The notes below the pieces were generated by a model. The model saw only the letters and a list, made by a program, of their open reading frames with translations. It was not told the origin of the DNA and made no database searches. The translations under genes were made by a program, and so were the position numbers. From NCBI GenBank assembly GCA_963513935.1, contig OY740765.1:76677718-76741717 (forward strand): DNA of 64,000 bases. Reading direction: 5' to 3'. The stretch is from Aphrophora alni. Its lineage: Eukaryota; Arthropoda; Insecta; Hemiptera; Aphrophoridae. Shown piece by piece: positions 48,336-58,270 of this stretch (within the stretch, counting starts at the first letter, position 1; the number at the start of each line of letters is the position of its first letter).

Positions 48336-50690
48336 CCCTGCAATCGGCGTATGTTAAAGTTTTGTTTTCTTAAAAAATTTATAAAAAATATTATTTTTAT
48401 ACAAAACCTAACTTATAAGATCATTTTTCTCAGAAAGATGCATAGAATTCATCAATGTAATAATTTTTTTTTTGAAAAGGTTGTGGAGTTAGATGTCAAA
48501 AAATGAAGTTAACATTTTTCAGAAAAACCTGTATCATCCAAAATCAATAGCTTACCACCTTTTCTCAAGATATACAAAAATTTTGTATAATATTTGTGAA
48601 TATATTTAGGGAAAAAAAAGAAAAAAAGAAAAGGAAGGGAAAAAAAAATACATTTTCAAAATAAAAAAAATAAAAATACGAAAAAAGGGAATTTGTTACG
48701 CCTATTTTCAAATCTTCACCAAAAATAGTAAAATTTATGGAAAGCACAACTTCTATATACCAATATATTCATAAAGGTGCATAGAATTTAGCTGTGTAGT
48801 GAAAAAAAATGTTAGATGTAAACAATTTGAAGATATTATGTCAAATAGCCTAAAATCGGAAAGTAACACAGGCAAGAATTTCACAGAAATGGTAATGTAC
48901 ACCATACAAAACAAATTTTGGAATTTTTTCAACTATTACTAGAGCTTTGTAATATATTTGTAAATATATATAGGTGGAAAAAAAATTGTTACATTTTCAA
49001 AAATACAGAAATTGTTTTACGCAAAAAGGGAATTTGTTGAATTTATTTTCAAAAATCACCAAAAATTGTAATATATATGGAAAACCAACTTCTATATATC
49101 ATTATATTCAGAAAGGTTCATAGAATTTAGTAGTGTAATGAAAAAAAAGTTTAAAAAATAATTTTGGAGTCAGTATGGCAAAGAAAAAAAAAAACAAAAC
49201 AAAAATCGAAGGCTAAATTTCACTTCAAAGTCCAATTGAGCATAGAAAATTTTGTTTTACATTTTTTTCAAAGTATTACAAACGTTTTCTAGTATAAATG
49301 TGAATAACTATTGGTAAAAAAAAAAAAATCAAATTCTAAAATTTTCAAAATAAAAATAACTTTTTCCCGTAAAAAGTGGTAATCGACAAAGTGAGGTTAG
49401 GTTTGAAACCTCAACAATTTAGGCCTAACTAGTAACAATCTAAAGCTAGGCCTAAGACAAAATCACTAGATTTCACTAAAACAATAAACTTTACAAAGAA
49501 TAACACACATATACACTTGTATAATCAAATAAAGGTTTAAATTCCCTCTAAAGGCTTTATTTCCTGCTGTGACCTCTTGAATGAGAGCACGGAGGAAATA
49601 TTGAAAGAACTTGCTGAACAACACATATTTATAAAACAGAGAATGGTGACAAAAAACCAACTGGTTCTATTATTCTAACAGTTGGTACTCCAAATCTTCC
49701 GGAGCGAGTGTATGCTGGTTTCTACAGTCTAACTGTTAAACTTTATATTCCTAATCCACGGCAAGCATTTGAACATGTAAGCAACACTTGCTCTATAGAA
49801 GAAATGTGTGGACGGTGTGGCAAATAATGCCATAAAAGCGAAGGGTGTAATATATGGAGCCAAAGTGTGCAAATTGTGATGACGACCATCCTGCTCGTTT
49901 ACCGAAATGCCCAAAATATAAAGTTGAGAAAGCAATTATAGAAATAATGGCTTAAGAGAAACTTTCCTTTCCTCAAGCAAGGAAAGTATACAAACAAACA
50001 ACTGTTCTACGTCCAACCATAAGTAAATCATACACAAATGCAACATCTGCCCCAGCCCCGAATTCATGTTCATCGTGTAAAAAACTGGGTGAGATGGTTC
50101 GTATACTATTTTAAAATATTATATGATTTACATTTTTTAATATTATGCCGTTCCGTGAGGTGCATCACTCTCATAAAATACAAAATTTTATAGAATTCTT
50201 GAATTTTTATCTTTCGTGAGAAGGATTTTGTGATACATGATATGAAAGATTTAAACATTACATTTACAATGATATATTACACATTTCAATCAAATAATAT
50301 TTACTAGGCTCAAAGTTGAATTGAAAAAAACGTGATTTTTATCGCGTAAAAACGTGTTAAAATTCTTGATATTGTTCAATTTTTATATATTAAAAACTAT
50401 GAAAGTTAGAAAGATTTTGAAAGCACAGATTGAAACAGGAAGATTTGATCTATAGAATAGTGTTATGGCAGATTTGTTGTATAGAAATATGGATTTGTGG
50501 AAATTAGAGAAAGAATGATGTAAATTGTGTTTCACAACTGTACAGTTTTCTCTTTTTACTCGTTTGCGATGAAATACACAAACTTTCCAATTAATTAAAT
50601 ATTATTTATAACTTTTTATGGTATTTTTTTGCATGATCATGCATCTATGGACATTAGCTTTCTAATGGTATTTTATTTATTAAGGTAGGA
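48336..50690 (+). mobile_element. TTAA-family copy with internal 0.34-kb repeats, 3' end lost
   Basis: Starts CCCTGCAATCGGC after TTAA (48332-48335). Three diverged copies of a block with TCATTATATTCAGAAAGGTG and CATAGAATTTAG follow at about 48424, 48755 and 49093. A retrotransposon gag fragment interrupts it at about 49533-50105. The family's 3' body resumes to about 50690, where similarity ends without a recognisable terminal repeat. Confidence 0.65.
49533..50105 (+). pseudogene. Non-LTR retrotransposon gag-like ORF1 fragment with zinc knuckles
   Basis: LPERVYAGFYSLTVKLYIPN near 49695-49760 and, in a shifted frame, CANCDDDHPARLPKCPKYKV near 49862-49920 match the jockey/CR1-like ORF1 pattern, where LP..V..GY....V..YIPNP precedes CCHC zinc knuckles (C..C...H....C). 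One in-frame stop follows at about 49955, then SFPQARKVYKQ. It interrupts the TTAA-family element. Confidence 0.72.
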
Positions 50691-50843
50691 TGAATCTAAG
50701 CCGATTTGATTTGAGATCCAAGATTTAAACAGACATATATCTGGCCTCAACTTTGAAATGTATTTTCTGTCTACATCTAGTTTTTTCTTTTTCATATAAC
50801 TGATCATATAACTTTCACAACTTTATATATATATATATTTATA

Positions 50844-51365
50844 TGTGACCGTCTCCACTTCTTTCGACCAGCTGGAAGCTCCGGCTGGCTGGAGACCGCG
50901 TACACTTAGCCGAATCTTGTCAGGATGGGCCAAGGAGTCGGGTTAGGATGCTAATGAACGCACGCAACGCAAGTGAAATTAAATATTATATTTTATTATA
51001 TGGCCGAATTAAAGATTACAGAATTGATTATAGTTTATGAAAAAAAAAAACATAACGGCAAGGTTAAGCCTTTAAAATGGCCGAAAAGCATACCGTTGAA
51101 TTTACTAGCACGTGGCCGAAAATGGACTGACCTCGTCCCGTGGCGGTCTTCCGTCTAGCGACTCTCGGACAAGACTGAAGGTCGGCTCGCTAGCTCAAGG
51201 CCTCCACTCCTCGTCTCTCCCCTCCCCTTCTTCTACGTCATATTGCACTGCTCATCAAAACCGCAAGTGCCAATTCATATTTTATTAATTAAAAATCCCT
51301 TTTCATTACATTCTAATTTATTATTATTAGGATTTTGGTTTGGTGGGCTCCTTGGCTGGGCCACA
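50844..51365 (-). repeat. LTR (3' LTR of the - strand element)
   Basis: 522 bp, matching 53959-54476 over its whole length with only a few differences (for example AGCGACTCTC versus AGCGGCTCTC, and a longer A run). The few differences suggest the insertion is young. Confidence 0.92.
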
Positions 51366-53030
51366 TCACCCCCCTCCATACAATTCGAGCCGCACCACTT
51401 GAATAACCAATTTCTTGTCACCACTCGGCTCGCTGTAAAGTGGTGGCTAATGTGACACTCCACTCATTAGCAAAAATAAATTTTAAAAATCGCCAAAAAT
51501 ATACTACAAGATTTCTTTAAATTTTGAAAGGAGAAAGAGAAAATACGAACGTGAGGTCAATTCATTGCTGCCAAATGCTTTCAAAGTCCCCATGCGCCTT
51601 AATTAAAATTTTGAAATCAGTTAGCAATCTGCAAATAGGTGAAGACAATATAGTCTCCTAGCGACTATTACCCCTTCTTATTATAAAAAGTGATTAACTT
51701 AAAACGAAATGAGTGTCCATTTAGGCATCTTTTAAATTTTGACAATGTATTTACCCCCCTTGAATCAAAAAACGAAAACCAAAATAAAATTTTGTTGTGT
51801 TTTACCACCTTGGGTGCGCATCTGCGGTCTTAAAGAGAGAAGTGTTCTTCTGTTACTTTCTTTTGATTGCTTTGCTTACAATCATTAAAAAAATTTTAAT
51901 ATTTTATTCAGAGTTTAAATAATGTATTCAAAATATATCTGCTATAGGATTAAAAATCACCATGGCTTCATTGTGGGGATGCTCGGTTTCTGCATGGGCA
52001 ACCTTACAGCACTTTGCTGTTACTATAAATTGATGTTTAGTTTGTTAACAATTGAAGGGCACCCTTTGGGTCCCTTCCTTGCCTTGTCCTTTTGGACAAA
52101 GGCACTAGGCCTTTATAACAATTGTTGCTGGCATGATGGTGACATCTTTACATCTATTCCCCCACTACAGACCCGCCCCCGAAATCTACCATGGTGTTAT
52201 CCTAAGAGAGAAAAAGAGAAAAAAAAATTTTTTTTTCTACTGTTAAATAGTAACTTAATTATAACAGAAGCACACTTTCTCATGACCCCAGATGCGTTCA
52301 CAACATTTTGGTTGCGAACATAGAAATAAATATTTATAATATTATACTTCCCCCTTGTTTTCCTAACTGAATTCTCATTTCGTGTCCCATGATCCCGTTA
52401 TTAAAATTTTTTTTTTCTTAAGTAAAATCATAATTCCTCTTTACAGATTGTTAACTATCTTTTATTTATTTATTAATTATTATTTTTACTAATATTATTT
52501 ATTTATTTATTTATATTATAATTATTTTGTAATTTGAAATATATTGGTTTGTTCAATTTGTTTATTATTCTTAACCTCTAACCTAACGATATATTTTATG
52601 TTTTATGGTATGTAAAGTTGGGTTTGATGTTTTACTCTACATATTTATATAATTAGAAACTGTTTGTAAATTATAAATGATTATTATATTCAGTCATATC
52701 TCTAAACGATCTTCCCCCCTCCCTTTTTGTTGATAAAAGCAGAACCCGAAATATACAACCAAGTTTATTTATATTGACTAGATAGTGCCTGTTATTTTAT
52801 TTATTTTTAATGTCTATCTCTTTGTGAAACCATATATATATATATATATATATATATAAATGTAAATAATTAATGTTATTTTATTTTTTATTTTATTTTT
52901 ACGTATAATTTTTAGATGTTTTCATTTGTAATTTTTTAATATAAAAATAATTTGATATTACTGTTACATATTTTACTTTTATTGTCTTATTTTACTTTTA
53001 TTGAAAATATTTATTACTATAAATGGATCT
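51366..53030. other. Internal region of LTR element, non-coding
   Basis: AT-rich, with many T/A runs and an (AT)n stretch at about 52831-52857. A 133-codon + strand frame (51922-52323) has a Lys/Phe-rich low-complexity end and no motif. Part of 52600-53077 may be intron sequence that came with the TSC1 exon, since the exon's donor is intact. Confidence 0.5.
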
Positions 53031-53077
53031 TTTTACAAAGTTTGTTTAAAATGTTGTAATATTTGACTAGTTGTTAC

Positions 53078-53542
53078 CCTTAGTAGCTTGAGGAGATCTC
53101 TAAAAATGGAGTGGTTGGTAATTTTATAGAGCCAAGTAGGATGTCTGCGAACTATATGTCCTAAAAGTGTGAGTGCTTGTAATTTAGTTGAATTTCCACG
53201 GACACTCTCAGATAACTTGTCAAACAGATATTTGTCATGGGGCTCTCTAACCCCTACAAGAATTTCTACTGTTCGTATGGATCCTGTTGATAAATAATGT
53301 TCGAAAAGACCATTCAACAACCATGATTCTTTAGTTGAATTGAAATGCTCATGAAATTTTTTCTTAATATCTTCTACAATTTGAAGTTGATTGGATTCTA
53401 ATAGATTGAAGAGTTCCATCATCTCCATTGCTGCTTGGAATGGTTCATTGGGCAGCTCTTTAGCTCATAAAGCTTGTAATTTGGCTACAGAGAAAAAAAT
53501 TCTCTTTGCCCTAAATTTGTGTTACATTGTTGATGACATCAT
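53078..53542 (-). pseudogene. TSC1: Captured exon of hamartin (TSC1), N-terminal part
   Basis: From the ATG at 53428 the exon encodes MEMMELFNLLESN, then LNGLFEHYLSTGSIRTVEIL, REPHDKYLFDKLSE, LQALTLLGHIVRRHPTWLYK and FRDLLKLLR. This is the start of hamartin, whose human form has EPHDKHLLDR..E and SLLGHV.R.QPSWK in the same order. Hamartin is the scaffold of the TSC complex that inhibits Rheb and mTORC1. The exon is bounded by TTTTTTTCAG before 53542 and GTAACA after 53078, ending in phase 0 after an Arg codon. About 117 codons are open. Upstream of the ATG there is a stop in frame 8 or so codons back. No other TSC1 exon was seen on either side, and it lies between LTRs, so it is read as a captured fragment, not the working gene. 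Confidence 0.82.
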
Positions 53543-53556
53543 CTGAAAAAAAGTTG

Positions 53557-53637
53557 TGACCGTCTCCACTTCTTTTGACCAGCTGGAAGCTCCGGCTGGC
53601 TGGAGACCGTGTACACTTAGCCGAATCTTGTCCTGAA
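53557..53637 (-). repeat. Extra 81-bp LTR-end fragment next to captured exon
   Basis: Repeats the last part of the LTR (CTGGTC..AAGTGGAGACGGTCACAAC on the - strand) and continues two or three bases past the LTR end before turning into TTTTTTTCAG, the acceptor of the exon. It is slightly more diverged from the two LTRs than they are from each other (TTTGACC for TCGACC, GTGTAC for GCGTAC). Confidence 0.8.
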
Positions 53638-53940
53638 TCATGGAAAATTCCTTGATACGCCTTTCCCCTTATGAATGATTTCTACATTCATACGTTTGGA
53701 AGAAAGAAAAAAAAAATTAGCCTTAAAACCTTAAAAACTTAGACTTAAAAAAAAATTGTACATAGGAGACGAGGTCAGTGAAATATATTTACTTAAAAAA
53801 ATAAAGGAATTTAAATTTTATCTCCTTTTTTAAAAAAATATAATTTAGAGCGTTAAATTTAGTTAAAGTTCAATTAAATATTTGTAATTCCTTACCTGAG
53901 TTGCGCTCGCTGTCCTCTCCCAAAACAGAGACGGTCGGAT

Positions 53941-53957
53941 CCCACTTCTGACACCAG
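53941..53957 (-). other. Primer-binding site, tRNA-Leu type
   Basis: On the - strand reads TGGTGTCAGAAGTGGG; the + strand CCCACTTCTGACACCA looks like the 3' end of a leucine tRNA including CCA. Position two bases after the LTR is standard. Confidence 0.8.
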
Positions 53958-53958
53958 T

Positions 53959-54476
53959 TGTGACCGTCTCCACTTCTTTCGACCAGCTGGAAGCTCCGGC
54001 TGGCTGGAGACCGCGTACACTTAGCCGAATCTTGTCAGGATGGGCCAAGGAGTCGGGTTAGGACGCTAATGAACGCACGCAACGCAAGTGAAATTAAATA
54101 TTATATTTTATTATATGGCCGAATTAAAGATTACAGAATTGATTATAATTTATGAAAAAAACATAACGACAAGGTTAAGCCTTTAAAATGGCCGAAAATC
54201 ATACCGTTGAATTTACTAGCACGTGGCCGAAAATGGACTGACCTCGTCCCGTGGCGGTCTTCCGTCTAGCGGCTCTCGGACAAGACTGAAGGTCGGCTCG
54301 CTAGCTCAAGGCCTCCACTCCTCGTCTCTCCCCTCCCCTTCTTCTACGTCATATTGCACTGCTCATCAAAACCGCAAGTGCCAATTCATATATTATTAAT
54401 TAAAAATCCCTTTTCATTACATTCTAATTTATTATTATTAGGATTTTGGTTTGGTGGGCTCCTTGGCTGGGCCACA
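53959..54476 (-). repeat. LTR (5' LTR of the - strand element)
   Basis: 518 bp. Followed on the - strand by the primer-binding site at about 53941-53957. Confidence 0.92.
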
Positions 54477-54573
54477 TATATATATATATAAAGTTATATA
54501 AAGTTGTGAAAGTTATATGATCAGTATATATATATATATATATATATATAAAGTTGTGAAAGTTATATGATCA

Positions 54574-54602
<29 letters not shown>
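54477..54602. repeat. AT-rich palindrome and tandem copies flanking the LTR element
   Basis: Two direct copies of a 60-65-bp unit with AAAGTTGTGAAAGTTATATG and ATCAGTATATAT. The same unit occurs inverted at about 50798-50840 on the other side of the LTR element, separated by (AT)n. Confidence 0.8.
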
Positions 54603-54604
<2 letters not shown>

Positions 54605-54610
54605 TTTATG

Positions 54611-55010
54611 TATAAGACCTTTCGAGTGCCTAATGGTACGGGCGACGACCTATTGGAGGCCTGGAGTGCTTGAACTCAGGCATTCAAAAGGTCTGTTTTC
54701 ATACACTAAAACGACCTTTTGTGCCCTCTGTATAAAGCGAAAACGTCGACAAACCTTTTGGATGCCTAGAGTGCCTGGTGTGAAATGTACGGGAGACGAT
54801 ATTTTGAAGGCTTATATACGATCAGTTACAAATGCCACCTATTGAAGTCTTATACGATCAGTTACAAAAGTCACCTTTTAAAGGCTCTAGTTGACGCCTG
54901 TTCCTGTTAATTTCTATTTTCTGACGCCTGTTATCACCATGGTATAAGTCATCGTGTTTTAGAGACCTTTTGAAGACCTGCTATTATTTAAATAGAACCT
55001 TTTGAAGACC
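54611..55010. repeat. Field of degenerate short repeats
   Basis: At least eight relatives of ACCTTTTGAAGACCT on either strand at irregular spacing (for example near 54618, 54686, 54712, 54751, 54876, 54965, 54991), plus two copies of TACGATCAGTTACAAA (near 54827 and 54853). No frame. Confidence 0.55.
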
Positions 55011-56270
55011 TTATGCTCTCCAATAAACTTAATTTTGATATTACTTTGTCTGAAACATTATTTGAGTAAAATTTTGCGTCACATAACAATATTGTATAGT
55101 TTTAATACAAAAAAATTTGATTTAAAAATTTTCTCATATCACTTACTTTCTTTCATTAATACTATTGTTTGTCAAATACTAATGAATTAACTATTTATTT
55201 TAAATATAACTAGAGGGTACATAATCCTCTGTTCGCGGTACAACCATTCGTTGTCCTCGTTTTCATAATATAGTTAACAGAATGTTAAAATATGTTACAC
55301 ATTATTATCAGAAGACGAAAATAGTTACATTTATTTCTCCAAACAAGTAGGCTACGGTATTTATTTTTTCAAGTTTATAAAAAAACTATATTTTAACTAG
55401 TTACCATTTTACTTTCACACTATACTATAGTATAGAGAAAGTATAGTGATCGCAAAAAAATCGATGATGAGATTTTTGTGGATATACCCGTTTTGGGACC
55501 CCCTGAGTCCAAAAAAGTGGTTTTTACAAAATGTCTGTCTGTATGTCTGTATGTATAAAAAGCTAAAGAGAAAAATATTCGCTCGATTTCAAACAAATTT
55601 GCACCAAGCATGTCAATTTGGCATGCTTTATTTTTGTTTAAATTTGTTAAATTGTTAAATTTGTTTAACAACAAAACACACATCATAGTACTTTTCCCAG
55701 CCCTAAAATGTATGTTATACTGTACAGTCCTAATTGTAGTTATGCGATTAAGCAGAAAAGTGTCTTAAATTAATTCAGCAGCCTAAACAGTTACTTTTGG
55801 TAGTGTTTAACAACAAAACACATGTCATAGTACTTTTCCCAGCCTTAGGGCATTTATTGTCTGGGCATTGAAAGACAAGAAATTGAGATATTCGGCAAAA
55901 TACACTGGGAAATCCTCACACTTAACAAATATCATAAACCACCTAACTTATAGAAAGGTTTTGAACCCGAACGGCCATAAAGGACCACCGGGTTTTCACT
56001 AATTCGTTCTGTTAAAAGCATGCGTTAATGACATACCTATAAATATAAGTAAATATGTTTTTTTCACAAACACTTCCGAAATTACACGCCCTTACTACAT
56101 GTAAAAAAAAAGTTTGCTAATGGCCACCTTAGGATCGTCACGTTTAGGGAAACAGATAATACAAATTTTCCCTAGGCCCTTTAGTGGAACCGACCTTATT
56201 AACCTATCTTGTTATTTGTGCTTTAGATAATAGTATTAATACATACAACTGCTATATTATAAATTGCAAA
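55011..56270. other. Intron sequence with part of a palindromic repeat family
   Basis: 55411-55620 matches the left part of the element at 57433 (ACTATACTATAGTATAGAGA, then TCGCAAAAAAATCGATG, TTTTTGTGGATATA.CCGTTT). AACAACAAAACACA.GTCATAG with TACTTTTCCCAGCC is repeated at about 55668 and 55809. Nothing else recognised. Confidence 0.5.
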
Positions 56271-58270
56271 TATACAGGATGCCCTCGAAATCTCTGGTCC
56301 CCTTTTGTGGATTTGTTCTTGGAATCGAGACAAACAAATTTCACAATATAAACATAGGTCAACGGTGCTTACTTTTTCGTCTGTAATGTCTGTATGTTTT
56401 TTTCACAAAATAATTCATATCTATAGAACGGTTTCACCAATTGAGTTCAAACTAGACTTGAAGCTATACCTAATAATGATCTATTATAAATAAAATAAAC
56501 GATTATATCCAATGATGCGTTTAAAAATGGCGACTGTTAAAAATGTCATACCTAACAAACTAAAAAACCTTTTATTTTGTCAAAAAATTTCAATACATCT
56601 TTGTTGTTGCCCTTTTCAATTTCCTATCGGAAAGTGTAATTATCAAAACAATTGGATGAAGGATAATTGTTAAGTTAAAGATTATAACAGCATAATATGT
56701 ACACACAATATATTGTTGTGTTTACTGTGTTGGTATAAGATGCCCAGTTGAACAAACCGATTATTACACATAACTTAACAATTATCCTTCATCCGATTGT
56801 TTTGGCGGTTACACCATCCGATACGAAATGAAAAGGGCTATAAAAATAATTTCTTGAAATTTTTTGTTAAAATGTAGGCCTACGTTTTTTGGGCAATTCA
56901 GGTTTGAAATTTTCAAACACCTTATTGTATATAATCGGTTATCTTGTTTAAATAGATCATTGTTAGATTAAACTTTGTGCAAAGGTTGTGCTCAATCAGT
57001 CATATAATTCTCTAGATAAAAATTATTTAGTGAAAAAACAAATTGGTGGCTATGGGGAAACAAAGCTTGTCCGGACCCATGTCTAATTGATTTTTTTCTC
57101 ATTCTTATGTGCTGAATCATATCCTAGAATATTGCAGAGTAATTACAAAACATCCTGCATATACTTAAAAATCTTATTAAAATTATGCAAAACATCCTAA
57201 TACTTTGATTACGTACGCTGTTATTATCTTTAACTTAACTGTTATCCTTCATCCGATTCTTTTGAAGTTACAACATCCGATAGGGAATTAAAAGTGCTAC
57301 AAAAAGGTGTCTTGAATTTTTTTGTTAAAATGTACTGTTTTTGGGTATATTAGGTTAGAAATTTCCAAACGGTCGCCATTACGAAACGCAAGATTGGATA
57401 TAATCTTTTATTTTACTTAAAGTAGATCATTTTACTTTCTCACTATCCTACTATAGTATAGAGAAAGTATAAATATAGTGATCGCAAAAAAATCGATGTT
57501 GAGATTTTTGTGGATATATCCGTTTTGGGACCCCCTTAGTCCAAAAAAGTGGTTTTTACAAAATGTCTGTCTGTATGTATGTATGTCTGTCTGTATGTGT
57601 GTCTGTATGTCTGTCTGTATGTCTTTATGTCTGTTTGTAGACAAAGCTAGAGAGAAAACTATTCGATCGATTTCAAAAAAATTACACCAAACATGTCAAT
57701 TAGACCTGTTCAGATTCACGAAAAAGGGTTTTGACAAATTTTGAAAAATAACCCCCTTTATGGCCAAAAAACTCCCAAAAAATCAGTTATTATTTTTTTA
57801 ATAAAAAAACGGCTCTAACGATTTTGATAAAATTTTGCTTATTTTTAGCCCTTAACGTACCATACCATATGCGAAAATCGCCATCATTCTAAAAATTCTT
57901 GTTTAGGTAATAATAAAAATAATAATTTTATTATTAAAAACTCTCCTACTTTAATGTGTTCCTTCTCCTACTTTAATACAATTGTGAAGTCACAGTTAAT
58001 CTGTTTAGTAATTTAAATGTGAGAAAGTATGTGCCAGTTTCTGGTACCGTTTATTTAGGTATAACTTCATGTCACGTTTGAACCGAATCGGTCAAACCAT
58101 TCTCCAGATAGATATCAATTATTATTTTGTTAAAAACACATAGAACCTACATACAGATAGACGATAAAGTAAGCACCGTAGACCCATTATTATATTGCGA
58201 AATATGTTTGTCTCGATCCCAGATAACAAATCCACAAAAGGGGACCAGAGAGTTCGGGGCATCCTGTATA
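56271..58270. mobile_element. 2.0-kb element with 130-bp terminal inverted repeats
   Basis: Outermost 14 bp are perfect: TATACAGGATGCCC at 56271 and GGGCATCCTGTATA ending at 58270. Similarity continues inward for about 130 bp (GGTCCCCTTTTGTGGATTTG, CGAGACAAACAAATTTC, CGGTGCTTACTTT). Inside, a block with GGATGAAGGATAATTGTTAAG occurs once forward (about 56652) and twice inverted (56770, 57236). It hosts the 57433-58029 element. No transposase recognised; superfamily unknown. Confidence 0.7.
57433..58029. mobile_element. 597-bp MITE-like element, TACTTTCTCAC ends
   Basis: Terminal inverted repeats TACTTTCTCAC (57433-57443) and GTGAGAAAGTA (58019-58029). Near the left end is an internal palindrome around CTATAGTATAG. 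A (TGTC/TGTA/TG)n array occupies 57565-57640. A partial relative starts at 55411. Confidence 0.6.

Larger units (their letters stand above)
50844..54476 (-). mobile_element. Gypsy-type LTR element carrying a TSC1 exon, gag-pol not recognisable
   Basis: Two near-identical LTRs (50844-51365 and 53959-54476), TATA on both outer sides. Read on the - strand: LTRs begin TGTGGCC and end GGTCACA. The primer site TGGTGTCAGAAGTGGG follows the 5' LTR by two bases and is complementary to a tRNA-Leu-type 3' end (..TGACACCA). A purine tract GGAGGGGGGTGA sits directly before the 3' LTR. The internal region is only 2593 bp and no gag, protease, RT or integrase motif was seen. It contains instead a host-gene exon (53078-53542) and an extra LTR-end fragment (53557-53637). 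It must have relied on another element's proteins. Confidence 0.88.

Noticed and set aside
51922..52323. 133-codon + strand frame inside the LTR element
   Set aside because: Low-complexity Lys/Phe stretch, no family motif, opposite strand to the element; probably chance.
53078..53542. The TSC1 exon as a working exon of a nested gene on the - strand
   Set aside because: No neighbouring TSC1 exon was seen, and the exon lies inside one LTR-to-LTR unit with an LTR fragment 15 bp from its acceptor. Kept as a stated alternative, not as the main reading.
53941..53957. tRNA-Leu gene fragment
   Set aside because: Only the 3' 16 bases match and they sit two bases from an LTR end, so it is a primer-binding site.
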